Below are positions 35,003 through 43,888 of a DNA stretch of 64,000 bases, piece after piece; position 1 is the first letter of the stretch, and every line of letters begins with the position of its first letter. The translations under genes and the position numbers were made by a program. This DNA is from Streptomyces sp. NRRL S-350 (lineage in GTDB: Bacteria > Actinomycetota > Actinomycetes > Streptomycetales > Streptomycetaceae), in the NCBI RefSeq assembly GCF_000719705.1, contig NZ_JOHO01000002.1, positions 62,001 to 126,000 on the forward strand. Reading direction: 5' to 3'. Below the pieces are notes generated by a model. That model saw nothing but the letters and a program-made list of their open reading frames with translations, searched no databases and was not told the origin of the DNA.

Positions 35003-36457
35003 ATGCGCGGGCAGTTGTCCCGGCTCACGGCCTTGGCCGTGCCCGTCTACGCGGAACTGTTGTCGGGGGTGATCGCCTCGGTGATCGGCACGCTCTGGGT
35101 GGCCGGCCTGGGCGGGGCGGCGGTCGCGGCCGTCACGCTGGCCGGCACCGTCGAGAACCTGCTGCTCGGGTTGGTCCTCGTAGTCGCCTCCGGCACCAGC
35201 GTGAGACTCGCCCGCGCGCTCGGCGCGGGCGACCACGCCGAGGCGGCCCGCACCGCCCGCGCGGCCTGGCGGCTCTGCGCCGTGGGAAGCCTCGCGCTCA
35301 CGGTGCCCGGCTTCCTGCTGCGCGACCGGCTGGCCGGCGCCTTCCTGGACGGCGAGGCGGCCGCCCGCGCCGCCGAGTACTTCTCCGTCGCCTTCCCTGC
35401 CTTCGCGCTGTTCTTCGGGCAGCGCGTCGCCGACGAACTGTTCAAGGGCGCGGGGGACACCCGCACGCCGATGCGGATCGCCCTGCTGTCCAACGGGCTG
35501 CTGCTCCTCCTCGACCCCCTGTTCATCCTCGGCCCCGGGCCGCTGCCCGCCCTCGGCGTCCCGGGCGCCGCACTGGCCCTCACGGCCTCGCGGGCGATCG
35601 CCTTCGCCGTCACGCTGCGGCTACAGCAACAGCAACAGCAGCAGCAGCACCAGCACCAGCACCAGCAACTGCGACAGCGACAACTGCGGCTACGGCCCTG
35701 GCCGCCGCTACGGTGGCGAGGTCCCGGGCGGCCACACCGGTCGACGGGCGATGGGCCCGGGTGCGCGGGCGGTGCCGCGATGCGGATCCTGCGGGCCGGA
35801 GGGCCGTTCGGCCTGGACTTCACCGCCCGGATGGCCGTGGGCACGGCCCAACTCGGGCTCGTCGCCGGCTTCGGCGTGGCGGCGGTGGCCGGGTACGGCG
35901 TCGGCTACCGGGTCCTGCTCGTCGTCACCATGTCCTTCTACGCGCTGCGCCAGGCCGCCGCGATCGAGGCGGCCCGCCTCACCGGCGCGGGGGAGGCCAT
36001 CGGGTTGCGCACCCTGCGCCGCGCCACCGGACGCCTCGCCGCCGGCCTCGGCACGGTGGCTGCGCTGCTGTCCGTGGCGCTCGCCGTCCCGCTGACCGCG
36101 CTCTTCACCGACGACCGGGCGGTGGCCGCGCAGTCCGTCGGCTTCCTGCGGATGGCGGCGCTCTACCTGCTCCCGTACGGCCTGGTGGTGGCCCTCGGCG
36201 GGGTCCACCAGGCTGCCGGTGCGGCCCGCCCAGTGGTGGTATCGGTCGTGTTCGGTCTCGGTGCCCAACTCGCCGTGTCGGCAGCCCTGTCGGGGCCGCT
36301 GGGGGTCTCGGGGGTCTGGCTCGGACCGGCTGCGGGAGCGGTGGTCCAACTCGTCCTGCTGTCCGTCCTGGTGCGGCGTCCGAGAGGGTCGGCGCCGGAG
36401 CGGGTGGCGGCCGTCGGGCCGGCCGACGGGGCGCGAGCGCTTCGGCCGGTCGAGTAG
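35003..36457 (+). CDS. MATE-family efflux protein with a glutamine/histidine-rich loop
   Basis: A 484-residue protein from ATG at 35003 after GGGGAGG. Twelve membrane helices in two bundles are expected. AVPVYAELLSGVIASVIGTL near residue 12, LFKGAGDTRTPM near 147 and the second-half ADGARVGTAQ-like ARMAVGTAQLGLVAGFGVAA near 276 fit MATE. Between the bundles, residues 207-258 form an insert not usual for the family: eight glutamines, then alternating His/Gln, then an Arg/Gly/Pro-rich stretch. It exports cations or drugs by H+/Na+ antiport and is likely repressed by the divergent PadR. Confidence 0.85.
   Translation: MRGQLSRLTALAVPVYAELLSGVIASVIGTLWVAGLGGAAVAAVTLAGTVENLLLGLVLVVASGTSVRLARALGAGDHAEAARTARAAWRLCAVGSLALTVPGFLLRDRLAGAFLDGEAAARAAEYFSVAFPAFALFFGQRVADELFKGAGDTRTPMRIALLSNGLLLLLDPLFILGPGPLPALGVPGAALALTASRAIAFAVTLRLQQQQQQQQHQHQHQQLRQRQLRLRPWPPLRWRGPGRPHRSTGDGPGCAGGAAMRILRAGGPFGLDFTARMAVGTAQLGLVAGFGVAAVAGYGVGYRVLLVVTMSFYALRQAAAIEAARLTGAGEAIGLRTLRRATGRLAAGLGTVAALLSVALAVPLTALFTDDRAVAAQSVGFLRMAALYLLPYGLVVALGGVHQAAGAARPVVVSVVFGLGAQLAVSAALSGPLGVSGVWLGPAAGAVVQLVLLSVLVRRPRGSAPERVAAVGPADGARALRPVE
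35624..35668 (+). repeat. CAG/CAA/CAC trinucleotide tract in the MATE gene
   Basis: Fifteen codons alternate CAG, CAA and CAC and encode eight Gln followed by a His/Gln alternation. Pure trinucleotide tracts like this are unusual in so GC-rich a genome. Confidence 0.95.
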
Positions 36458-36494
36458 GGAGCGCGGCGCCGCAACCCAAACGCCTCGACTCGCC

Positions 36495-36560
36495 GCCCCG
36501 ACCTGCCACCGCAACCCGCCGCCCCAACCCGCTGCCCCGACCTGCCACCGCAGCCCGCCG
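36495..36560. repeat. 27-bp repeat downstream of the MATE gene
   Basis: Two near-identical 27-bp units (36495-36521 and 36534-36560, one mismatch) lie in a C-rich spacer with a 39-bp period. No function is evident. Confidence 0.8.
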
Positions 36561-36649
36561 CTCCGACCCACCGCCCCAACCCACCCCCGCTGCAGAGGCG
36601 GAGGCGCTGCGCGCGGCGCGCCCCCGTCGGCTGTGCCAGAGTGGCGGGC

Positions 36650-37177
36650 ATGGCACTCACTCCGGACGGGCGGCCCATCCCGCCGCCGCACGCCGACGAA
36701 CGCGCCATGCTGGAAAGCTGGTTGGAGTTCCAGCGGGCCACCTTGGCCAGGAAGGTCGCCGGGCTGGACGACCGGCAGGTGAGACGGGCCGCCGTGCCAC
36801 CGTCGACGATGACGCTGCTCGGCCTGGTGCAGCACCTGGCCGAGGTCGAACGCAATTGGTGCCAGCGGGTGTTCGCCGGCCGCGACGTTCCGCCGGTGTA
36901 CGGCGCGGACAACGAGGACGGCTACCGGCTGGACCCGGCGCACGGCCTGGCCGAGGCGCTGGCCCGTTGGCGGGCGGAGGTCGAGCTCGGGAGGGAGTTG
37001 ACCGCCGGGGCGTCACTGGACGCGGCCGGTCCGCTCTCGGGGCAGGCCTCGGCGCTGGTCGGTTCGGAGACGGTGTCGCTGCGCTGGATCCTGGTGCACC
37101 TGATCGAGGAGTACGCCCGGCACAACGGCCACGCCGATCTGCTCCGAGAGTGCACCGACGGCGTCACGGGCGTGTGA
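36650..37177 (+). CDS. DinB-family (DUF664) protein
   Basis: A 175-residue four-helix-bundle protein from ATG at 36650; GTG at 36641 is also possible. Metal-ligand positions typical of DinB/DUF664 are visible: [15 protein letters not shown] (His about 62) and [17 protein letters not shown] (two His about 161-165). Actinobacterial members include mycothiol-dependent enzymes, but the activity here is unknown. Its last 14 bases overlap the end of the convergent MFS gene. Confidence 0.88.
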   Translation: MALTPDGRPIPPPHADERAMLESWLEFQRATLARKVAGLDDRQVRRAAVPPSTMTLLGLVQHLAEVERNWCQRVFAGRDVPPVYGADNEDGYRLDPAHGLAEALARWRAEVELGRELTAGASLDAAGPLSGQASALVGSETVSLRWILVHLIEEYARHNGHADLLRECTDGVTGV

Positions 37178-38579
37178 CGGACTCCCGTCCCGACGCGACG
37201 GCACGGCCCGGAAGCCGCACGGCGAGCAGCGTCCCCGTGGCGGCCACGCCGGCCATGGCCAGGGCGGCGGGTGTCAGCGCCGCGCCCGGATCCGTCCGTC
37301 CGGCGGCGGTGGTGGCCAGGGCGATGCCCAGGGCGGGGCCGATGTTCATCACCGTCTGCTGCAGTCCGCCGGCGACGCCCGCGTCGGCGGCGGCCGCGCC
37401 CCGGACGACCACCGAGGTGGCCGTGGCCATCACCGCGCCGAAGCCGCCGCCGAGCAGGAGGAAGCAGGTCGCGATCGCGGCCGTGCCGGTCTCCGGCCCG
37501 AGCCGGGCGGTGAACAGTGCGCCCGAGGTGAGCAGGACCATGCCCGACAGCACCACCGTCCGCTCGCCGTGACGCTTCGTCAGTCGCGCCGAGGACGCCG
37601 CCGCGAGGATCATCGCCACCGGGAGCGGGGCCGCTCGCAGGGCGCTCTGCAGGGGGTCGAGCCCCAGCCCGTCCTGGAGGAAGTAGGTGGCCGGGAAGAG
37701 CGCGCCCTGGAGTGCCGCCGAAGCCGCGAGCAGGACCCCGAGCGGCGGTGCGACCACCGGTGAGCGCAGCAGTGCGGGTGGCAGCAGTGGACGCGCGGTG
37801 CGTCGCTCCTGCCGGGCCAGTGCGAGGAAGAGGAGCCCGGCGGCCGCGAAGCCGGGCACCGTCGTGGTCGACCAACCTGCCTCCGGTAGACCGACGAGGC
37901 TGTGCACGACGCAGGCCAGGGCCAGCGCGAGCAGGGCCGCGCCGGGCAGGTCCAGCCCGTCGGCGCGGGCGTTCCCGGCGTGGGCGGGGCTTCCGGCGCG
38001 GGCGGGCCGCTCGGGCCGGGCCGCCGCGGGCACGGCGAGGACCGACAGCAGGGCGGCCGCAGCGGGCAGGAGGCCGAGCAGGAACACCGACCGCCAGCCG
38101 AGGTGTGCGGTGAGCGCGCCGCCGACCAGCGGGCCGGCGGCCCCGGCGAGTCCGATCCCGGCAGTGCGCACGGCGATGGCGCCGGGCAGCCGGTCGGCGG
38201 GCCAGACGGCGCGCAGCATGCCGAGGGTGGCGGGCTGCAACAGGGCGCCCGCCACTCCCTGGACCACGCGCAGGGCGATCACCCACCCGATGCCGGGGGC
38301 GAACGCGATCCCGGCTGAGCTCGCGGCGAAGCCCGTCACGCCGAGGGCGAAGACCCGCCGGTGGCCGTACCGGTCGCCGAGGCGGCCGGCGAAGACCAGC
38401 AGGGCGGCGACGGTGACGAGGTATCCGGTGCTGGCCCACTGCACGGCCGCGACGGAGGCGCGCAGGTCGTGCTGCAGCACGGGCCGGGCGACGGTCAGGA
38501 CGGTGCCGTCGAGGGCGACCAGCGCGGCGCCGGTGATGCTCGCGACGAGGGTGAGTCGCTGGTGGCGCTGTGGCGTCAC
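37164..38579 (-). CDS. MFS drug efflux transporter, 14-helix (EmrB/QacA) type
   Basis: A 471-residue transporter from GTG at 38579, overlapping the stop of the upstream TetR gene (GTGA). It starts [20 protein letters not shown], the DxTIVNVALP-like motif C/D region of DHA2 pumps. [13 protein letters not shown] (about 63) is motif [19 protein letters not shown] is motif B-like and [19 protein letters not shown] is motif C. About fourteen helices are seen. It is coupled to its TetR regulator and probably exports a toxic compound. The 3' end overlaps the DinB gene by 14 bp. Confidence 0.92.
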   Translation of the reverse strand: MTPQRHQRLTLVASITGAALVALDGTVLTVARPVLQHDLRASVAAVQWASTGYLVTVAALLVFAGRLGDRYGHRRVFALGVTGFAASSAGIAFAPGIGWVIALRVVQGVAGALLQPATLGMLRAVWPADRLPGAIAVRTAGIGLAGAAGPLVGGALTAHLGWRSVFLLGLLPAAAALLSVLAVPAAARPERPARAGSPAHAGNARADGLDLPGAALLALALACVVHSLVGLPEAGWSTTTVPGFAAAGLLFLALARQERRTARPLLPPALLRSPVVAPPLGVLLAASAALQGALFPATYFLQDGLGLDPLQSALRAAPLPVAMILAAASSARLTKRHGERTVVLSGMVLLTSGALFTARLGPETGTAAIATCFLLLGGGFGAVMATATSVVVRGAAAADAGVAGGLQQTVMNIGPALGIALATTAAGRTDPGAALTPAALAMAGVAATGTLLAVRLPGRAVASGRESVTRP

Positions 38580-39166
38580 GGGGCGGCCGGGCCGAGGTGG
38601 GCGTCCAGCGCGGCGCGCAGCAAGGGTTCGATGTCCTCGCTGCCGGTGACGAGCCCCAGGCTGCCCCAGGCGCGCAGCTGGGCGAGGCCGTGCAGGTTGG
38701 ACCAGAGGGCGGCGGTCGCGGTGGCCGGATCGTCCGACTGCGGGTGCACCTCGGCGACCAGTCCGGCGAGGGTCAGGAAGAGCGGCAGGGTGGTGCGGCG
38801 CAGCTCCGCACCGCTGCCCTCCAGGAGGTCGTGACGGAACATCAGCTCGAACATGCCGGGGTTGGCGGCCGCGAAGCCGAGGTAGGCGCGGGCGAGCGCG
38901 TCGAGGCGGGTGCGGGCTTCGGCTCCGGTGGCGGCGGCGAGGGCGTCGGCGCCGGCCAGTGTGTCGGTGAGGCGGCCGAAGCCCTGCTGCGCGATGGCGC
39001 CGAGCAGCTCGCGGTGGGTGGGGAAGTAGCGGCGGGGCGCTCCGTGCGAGACCCCGGCGTGGCGGGCGATCTCGCGCAGCCCGAGAGCCTGGACGCCGCC
39101 CGTGGCCACCAGTTCCACGCCGGCGGCCACCAGGCGGGCCCGGAGGTCTCTGTCGTGATCGGTCAT
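38576..39166 (-). CDS. TetR-family regulator of the MFS pump
   Basis: A 196-residue protein from ATG at 39166 (MTDHDRDLRARLVAAGVELV). The HTH LGLREIARHAGVSHGAPRRYF spans about residues 28-48, and the ligand domain is of the TetR_C_13/WHG type (ARAYLGFAAANPGMFELMF). A GTG two codons earlier is possible but lies inside the operator. It heads a coupled regulator-pump operon and has a 33-bp palindrome directly at its start, implying autoregulation of both genes. Confidence 0.92.
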   Translation of the reverse strand: MTDHDRDLRARLVAAGVELVATGGVQALGLREIARHAGVSHGAPRRYFPTHRELLGAIAQQGFGRLTDTLAGADALAAATGAEARTRLDALARAYLGFAAANPGMFELMFRHDLLEGSGAELRRTTLPLFLTLAGLVAEVHPQSDDPATATAALWSNLHGLAQLRAWGSLGLVTGSEDIEPLLRAALDAHLGPAAP

Positions 39167-39167
39167 G

Positions 39168-39200
39168 GACACTGTCTACCAGCGCTTGGTAGACAGTGTC
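39168..39200. promoter_or_regulatory. 33-bp palindromic operator at the TetR/MFS start
   Basis: Perfect 14-bp arms GACACTGTCTACCA (39168-39181) and complement (39187-39200) surround GCGCT. The arm begins one base from the TetR ATG, so bound repressor would cover the promoter or start, and the mRNA leader must be very short. Confidence 0.85.
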
Positions 39201-39239
39201 TACTCGCCTTCCGCGCGGTGCCCGGGCAGAATCGGCGGC

Positions 39240-39455
39240 ATGGACGAAGGCGGCGAGTCGGCCTGCTGGCTGGACCGGGTCTGCCCGGAGTGCGGGCGGT
39301 TGCGCGAGCGTCCGGGGCCGCAACCGTGCGAGAACTGCGGTGCCGAGAGCGGCGATGCCCCCGCCGACCCGGCGCCGCCGACCGAGGCTTCGCCGGACAC
39401 GCCCCCGCACCGCACCGCTCCCGAGGCCTCACACCACGAGCGGCGGGACAGCTGA
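39240..39455 (+). CDS. Small zinc-ribbon-like protein
   Basis: A 71-residue protein from ATG at 39240. Two Cys pairs, VCPECGRL (about 17) and PCENCGAE (about 32), form a rubredoxin-like zinc knuckle pair, and the tail is disordered and Pro/Ser/Thr-rich. Similar short CPECG/CxNCG proteins occur in streptomycetes, without known function as far as I know. It is followed directly by a terminator. Confidence 0.7.
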   Translation: MDEGGESACWLDRVCPECGRLRERPGPQPCENCGAESGDAPADPAPPTEASPDTPPHRTAPEASHHERRDS

Positions 39456-39456
39456 A

Positions 39457-39486
39457 CCCCGGTCCGGCCGAACGGCCGGACCGGGG
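39457..39486. terminator. Bidirectional terminator
   Basis: A perfect 13-bp stem (39457-39469 with 39474-39486) closes on a GAAC loop. It begins two bases after the zinc-ribbon stop and also faces the end of the antitoxin-like gene. Confidence 0.85.
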
Positions 39487-39531
39487 CGGGGGACACGGAG
39501 CGGGTCGCAGCCCGCCCGCCGGAAGGACCGG

Positions 39532-39714
39532 CTACTGCGGCGGCGGCTGCTGGTCGCGGAACTGGTTCTTCAGCTGCTCCTGGGCGGTGTCCACCTGACC
39601 GCTGTACTTGCTCTGGGTGCGTTCGTCGACGGTGTCGCCCGCTTTGTCGACGGCCTTGTCGGCCTGCTCCTCATGGCCCTTCAGCAGGTTCTTGAGCTTA
39701 TCCATCATGGACAT
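39532..39714 (-). CDS. Antitoxin-like small protein (Rv0909/MT0933 type)
   Basis: A 60-residue charged helical protein from ATG at 39714, nine bases after AGGAG. MSMMDKLKNLLKGHEEQADK then AVDKAGDTVDERTQSKYSGQ matches the MT0933_antitox family, whose repeated K-x-x-x-A-x-D pattern also resembles CsbD-like stress proteins. No toxin gene is adjacent (the neighbours are a zinc-ribbon protein and a secreted peptidase), so the antitoxin label describes the family only. Confidence 0.8.
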   Translation of the reverse strand: MSMMDKLKNLLKGHEEQADKAVDKAGDTVDERTQSKYSGQVDTAQEQLKNQFRDQQPPPQ

Positions 39715-39861
39715 TCGGTCACACTCCTGGATGAGACGGCCCCACTCCTCCAATATCACCGCGCATCCCCCGACGCGCATCCCGCGGGGCGCGCGGCGGG
39801 CTTGGCAACGCCATTCCGGTCCTGTCAAATCGGGGGTCACGGCCCGTCGGAAGGAGTCGCC

Positions 39862-41601
39862 TTGAAGCTGCGCACCCGTCGATCGACCTCCCCGCTCGAC
39901 CGTTCCTCCCCGTTAGACCGTTCCGCCCCGCCCGACCGCGCCGCTCCGCCCGACCACGCCGATCCGTCCGATCGCACCGCCCCGCACGACCGCGCCGCTC
40001 CGATACCGCTACCGACACGGCGCCCGCGCACCACCGCCACCCGACGCCGCGCGGCAGGCGCCGCGTTGACCGCGGCCGCCCTGGCGGCCCCGCTGCTGCT
40101 GGCCGGCGCCGGGAGCGCCGCCGCGGACCCGGACCCGGCGCGCAGGGGCGCCCGGCTGGCCGCCCGGCTGGTCGCGGCCGGCGACGCCGAGGAAGCGCAC
40201 GACACGCTCGCCGCACTGCAGCGCATCGCCGACCGCAACGGCGGTACCCGGGTGGCCGGTTCGAAGGGGCACGACCAGTCCGCGCAGTACGTCTACGAGC
40301 AGGCGCGGCGGGCCGGGCTCAAGGTGTCCAAGCAGGAGTTCGAGTACACCTTCTTCGACGCCCTGTCGCAGCGCCTCGACGTGGTGTCCCCGAAGGCCGA
40401 ACCGGTGCCGGTGGTCGCCATGACGTACTCGGTGAGCGGCCCGGAGGCGGGCCTGACGGCCGAGTTGGCGGCCGCCCCGGTCGGCGCCGCCACCGGCTGC
40501 GCGGCCACCGACTACCCGGCGGGCGCGTTCACCGGCCGGATCGCGCTGATCCGGCGCGGCGGGTGCAGCTTCGCCCAGAAGCAGGCCGCCGCGGGGGCCG
40601 CGGGCGCGGCCGGGGCGATCATCTACAACAACACCGACGGCGACCTCAACGGAACCCTGGGGGATCCGACGGCCGGGAAGGTGCCGACCGGTGGGATCAC
40701 CAAGGCGGCCGGTGAGGCCCTGGCCGCCGAAGCCGCCGCCGGGCCCGTCCGGGTGACCCTCGACATCCGCACCCGCATGGAGCCGCGCAAGACCTGGAAC
40801 GTCCTCGCCGAGACGCGGGGCGGCGACCCGGCCGACACCGTGATGGTCGGTGCGCACCTCGACTCCGTCCCGGCGGGTCCGGGCATCAACGACAACGGCT
40901 CCGGCAGCGCCGGAATCCTCGAGGTCGCGCGGCACCTCGGCACCCATCCGGTGAAGAACAAGGTCCGGTTCGCCTGGTGGTCCGCAGAGGAGTTCGGCCT
41001 CAAGGGCTCCGAAGCGTACGTGAACTCACTGTCCGAGACGGACCGGAAGAACATCCGGCTCTACCTCAACTTCGACATGATCGCATCCCCCAACTATGCG
41101 CAGTTCGTCTACGACGGCTCCGGCAGCACCGGCGGCGGCGCCGGTCCGGAGGGCTCGGCGCAGATCGAACGGGACATCACCGGCTACCTGGACGGCCGCG
41201 GCCTGCCGCACGACCTGTCCGCCTTCAACGGCCGTTCCGACTACGGGCCGTTCATCGACGCGGGCATCCCGGCCGGCGGTACCGACACCGGCGCCGAGGT
41301 GATCAAGTCACCGGAGCAGGCCGCCCGTTACGGCGGCACGGCGGGCACCGCCTTCGACGCCTGCTACCACAAGGCCTGTGACGACCTGGGCAACATCGAC
41401 ATGGCGGCCTTCGACGTGAACATCGACGTGATCGCCCACGCCGTCGGCACCTACGCGTGGGACCTGTCCTCGCTGCAGCGGCCCGTACCGGCACAGCCCC
41501 CGGCCCGGAAGGCGCCGGCCGCGGCCGGCGCGAGCGGCTCCGGTACCGGCGGTGCGAGCAGCACCGGGGCGGACGGCCACGCCCACGGAGTGACGGCCTG
41601 A
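39862..41601 (+). CDS. Secreted M28 aminopeptidase with PA domain and a TTA codon
   Basis: A 579-residue zinc aminopeptidase (Streptomyces griseus aminopeptidase type) from TTG at 39862, five bases after AAGGAG. Residues 10-50 are a repetitive Asp-Arg-Ser/Ala-Pro tract, then a signal (RRRAAGAALTAAALAAPLLL) ends near 91. A protease-associated domain (about 215-300, RRGGCSFAQKQAAAGAAGAA) precedes the catalytic domain: GAHLDSV, NDNGSGSAG, WWSAEEFGLKGS, NFDMI and ACYHKACDD give the two-zinc ligands. Codon 18 (39913-39915) is TTA, the only in-frame TTA noticed in the window, so translation may need the bldA tRNA. Confidence 0.88.
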   Translation: MKLRTRRSTSPLDRSSPLDRSAPPDRAAPPDHADPSDRTAPHDRAAPIPLPTRRPRTTATRRRAAGAALTAAALAAPLLLAGAGSAAADPDPARRGARLAARLVAAGDAEEAHDTLAALQRIADRNGGTRVAGSKGHDQSAQYVYEQARRAGLKVSKQEFEYTFFDALSQRLDVVSPKAEPVPVVAMTYSVSGPEAGLTAELAAAPVGAATGCAATDYPAGAFTGRIALIRRGGCSFAQKQAAAGAAGAAGAIIYNNTDGDLNGTLGDPTAGKVPTGGITKAAGEALAAEAAAGPVRVTLDIRTRMEPRKTWNVLAETRGGDPADTVMVGAHLDSVPAGPGINDNGSGSAGILEVARHLGTHPVKNKVRFAWWSAEEFGLKGSEAYVNSLSETDRKNIRLYLNFDMIASPNYAQFVYDGSGSTGGGAGPEGSAQIERDITGYLDGRGLPHDLSAFNGRSDYGPFIDAGIPAGGTDTGAEVIKSPEQAARYGGTAGTAFDACYHKACDDLGNIDMAAFDVNIDVIAHAVGTYAWDLSSLQRPVPAQPPARKAPAAAGASGSGTGGASSTGADGHAHGVTA

Positions 41602-41652
41602 CGCCCGGGTGGGCCCGCTGCCGTCCTCGGGCGGCGGGCCCACCCGACCGCC

Positions 41653-41706
41653 GCGTCCGGCCTACCCGCCGTGTCCGGCCTACCCGCCGTGTCCGGTCTA
41701 CTCGCC
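41653..41706. repeat. Three 18-bp tandem repeats
   Basis: Units of GTGTCCGGCCTACCCGCC (first and third with one or two changes) at 41653, 41671 and 41689. Confidence 0.9.
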
Positions 41707-41778
41707 CTGCCCGCCCTGCGCACCGTTCCCCGCCGTACCTGCCCCGAGCACGCCAGCCGCCGTACCCAAGGTCGCCAT
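41698..41778 (-). CDS. Possible 26-residue peptide gene
   Basis: ATG at 41778 follows GGGAGGGAGCGC on the minus strand and encodes MATLGTAAGVLGAGTAGNGA plus six residues. A good ribosome site and a codon pattern like neighbouring genes support it, but the size makes chance likely. Confidence 0.25.
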   Translation of the reverse strand: MATLGTAAGVLGAGTAGNGAQGGQGE

Positions 41779-41999
41779 GCGCTCCCTCCCCCCGTCATCG
41801 CCCCTGGTGGGCGGCGGTGCGGTGACCGTAACGCAGACCACTGACACCGGCACCGACCCTGACCGTGCCAATCGGCCCCGGTGCCTGTACGGTGCCGCGC
41901 GGAGCGCATCCGCCGAGACCCGGTGGGTGCGCCGGGCGCGGTCCTGCCACCATGGGACCGAGATCACGAGACCGTGACACCCTCGGAGGAGTCAGCAAG

Positions 42000-43406
42000 A
42001 TGAGCACGCACTACGACGTCGTCGTCCTCGGCGCGGGCCCCGGCGGCTACACCGCCGCCGTCCGTTCGACACAGCTGGGCCTGAAGACCGCCGTCATCGA
42101 GGCCAAGTACTGGGGCGGCGTCTGCCTCAACGTCGGCTGCATCCCCTCCAAGGCCCTGCTGCGCAACGCCGAGCTGGCCCACATCTTCACCAAGGAGGCC
42201 AAGACCTTCGGCATCAAGGTCGAGGGCCAGGTGACCTTCGACTTCGGCGAGGCGTTCCGCCGCAGCCGCGCGGTGGCCGACGGCCGGGTCAAGGGCGTCC
42301 ACTACCTGATGAAGAAGAACGGCATCACCGAGTACGACGGCTGGGGCACCTTCGTCGACGACCACACCCTGCAGGTCGCGCTCAGTGGCGGAGGCTTCGA
42401 GGTCGTCACCTTCGACCACTGCATCATCGCCACCGGCGCCACCACCCGCCTGCTGCCCGGCACCAGCCTGAGCGACCGCGTGGTCACCTACGAGGAGCAG
42501 ATCCTCACCGAGCAGCTGCCGGAGAGCATCATCATCGCGGGCGCCGGCGCGATCGGCGTCGAGTTCGCGTACGTGCTGCACAACTACGGCGTGAAGGTCA
42601 CCATCGTCGAGTTCCTGGACCGGATGGTGCCGCTGGAGGACGTCGAGGTCTCCACCGAACTCGCCAAGCAGTACCGCAAGTTGGGCATCGAGGTGCTGAC
42701 CTCCACCCGGGTGGAGTCGATCGACGACAGCGACCCGAACGCCAAGGTCCGGGTCACCGTCAGCAAGAACGGCGAGCAGAAGGTGCTGGAGGCCGACAAG
42801 GTGCTCCAGGCGATCGGCTTCGCACCGCGCGTCAACGGCTACGGCCTGGAGAACGCCGGGGTCAAGCTGACCGACCGCAACGCCATCGCGGTGGACGGCC
42901 GCGGCCGCACCAGCGTCGAGCACATCTTCGCGATCGGCGACGTGACCGCCAAGCTGATGCTCGCGCACGCCGCGGAGGCGATGGCCGTGATCGCCGCCGA
43001 GACCATCGGGGGGGCGGAGACCATGGAGGTCGACTTCGCCATGATCCCGCGCGCCACCTACTGCCAGCCGCAGATCGCCTCCTTCGGCTACACCGAGGCG
43101 CAGGCCCGCGAGCTGGGCTACGACGTCAAGGTCGCCAAGTTCCCGTTCACGGCCAACGGCAAGGCGCACGGTCTCGGCCACCCGATCGGCTTCGTCAAGG
43201 TCATCAGCGACGGCAAGCACGGCGAGCTGCTCGGCGCCCACCTGATCGGCCCCGAGGTCACCGAACTGCTTCCGGAGCTCACCCTGGCCCAGCAGTGGGA
43301 CCTGACCGTCCACGAGGTCGCCCGCAACGTGCACGCCCACCCGACCCTGGGCGAGGCGGTCAAGGAGGCCATCCACGGCCTCGCCGGGCACATGATCAAC
43401 ATGTGA
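42000..43406 (+). CDS. lpdA: Dihydrolipoyl dehydrogenase
   Basis: A 468-residue flavoprotein disulfide reductase, the E3 component of 2-oxoacid dehydrogenase and glycine-cleavage complexes. ATG at 42000 follows GGAGGA by nine to ten bases. FAD-binding [13 protein letters not shown] (about 11), redox-active [13 protein letters not shown] (Cys about 42 and 47), NAD-binding [20 protein letters not shown] (about 182), a second FAD contact AIGDV (about 316) and the interface His-Glu in [13 protein letters not shown] (about 446) are intact. No E1 or E2 gene lies nearby, so it is a stand-alone copy as usual in actinobacteria. A strong terminator follows. Confidence 0.95.
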   Translation: MSTHYDVVVLGAGPGGYTAAVRSTQLGLKTAVIEAKYWGGVCLNVGCIPSKALLRNAELAHIFTKEAKTFGIKVEGQVTFDFGEAFRRSRAVADGRVKGVHYLMKKNGITEYDGWGTFVDDHTLQVALSGGGFEVVTFDHCIIATGATTRLLPGTSLSDRVVTYEEQILTEQLPESIIIAGAGAIGVEFAYVLHNYGVKVTIVEFLDRMVPLEDVEVSTELAKQYRKLGIEVLTSTRVESIDDSDPNAKVRVTVSKNGEQKVLEADKVLQAIGFAPRVNGYGLENAGVKLTDRNAIAVDGRGRTSVEHIFAIGDVTAKLMLAHAAEAMAVIAAETIGGAETMEVDFAMIPRATYCQPQIASFGYTEAQARELGYDVKVAKFPFTANGKAHGLGHPIGFVKVISDGKHGELLGAHLIGPEVTELLPELTLAQQWDLTVHEVARNVHAHPTLGEAVKEAIHGLAGHMINM

Positions 43407-43431
43407 CGCACCGGCCCGACACCGGATGGCG

Positions 43432-43460
43432 GCCCCGCCGAGCAACCCGCTCGGCGGGGC
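43432..43460. terminator. Terminator after lpdA
   Basis: A perfect 12-bp stem (43432-43443 with 43449-43460) and AACCC loop, 26 bases after the stop, between convergent genes. Confidence 0.85.
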
Positions 43461-43552
43461 GCCACAGGTCCGGGAGCAGCCCCGGAGCGGCCCCGAGCGG
43501 TCGACCGGGGGAGCGATGTAGCCGGGATAGCCGGGGGAGCCGGCGCGGCCGG

Positions 43553-43888
43553 TCAGGACAGCTGGGTGCGCAGCCAGGCCTTGACCTCGGGAGTCACCGG
43601 GTCGGTGAGGTCGCCGAACTCCTCGTGCTTCAGGAGGAACCCGGCCACGTACGAGCAGATCGGCACGATCCGCTTCCCGGTCGCGCGCACGTCGGTCAGC
43701 GCCTCCTGGACGAGGTCGGCGGCGAGGCCCTGCCCGGCGAAGGCGTCGTCGATCTCGGTGTGGAAGAAGACGCGCTGCTCGGTGTGGTCCCGGTACTCGG
43801 CGAAGCCGGCGAGCTTGCCGTCCACCATGATCTCGTACCGGTTCCGGTCGTCCGCCCGCTCGACGGCGATGCTGTTGGGAGTGGTCAC
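43553..43888 (-). CDS. Small GNAT-type acetyltransferase (YjdJ/Gtn-like)
   Basis: A 111-residue protein from GTG at 43888. IMVDGKLAGFAEYRDH, then FFHTEIDDAFAGQGLAADLV (acetyl-CoA-binding GQGLA loop, about 55) and KRIVPICSYVAGFLLKH match the short COG2388-type GNAT domain. These single-domain proteins bind acetyl-CoA; acceptor unknown. It lies downstream of the AI-2E family gene on the same strand, 215 bp apart. Confidence 0.85.
   Translation of the reverse strand: MTTPNSIAVERADDRNRYEIMVDGKLAGFAEYRDHTEQRVFFHTEIDDAFAGQGLAADLVQEALTDVRATGKRIVPICSYVAGFLLKHEEFGDLTDPVTPEVKAWLRTQLS

Larger units (their letters stand above)
41602..41999. other. Intergenic region before lpd
   Basis: The left half holds three 18-bp repeats (41653-41706). 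A possible 26-codon minus-strand reading frame overlaps the last one. The right half is the upstream region of the dihydrolipoyl dehydrogenase gene, ending in GGAGGA at about 41983. Nothing else is supportable. Confidence 0.5.

Noticed and set aside
39532..39714. Toxin-antitoxin module
   Set aside because: The protein matches an antitoxin-named family, but neither neighbour is a toxin and no overlapping partner gene is present.
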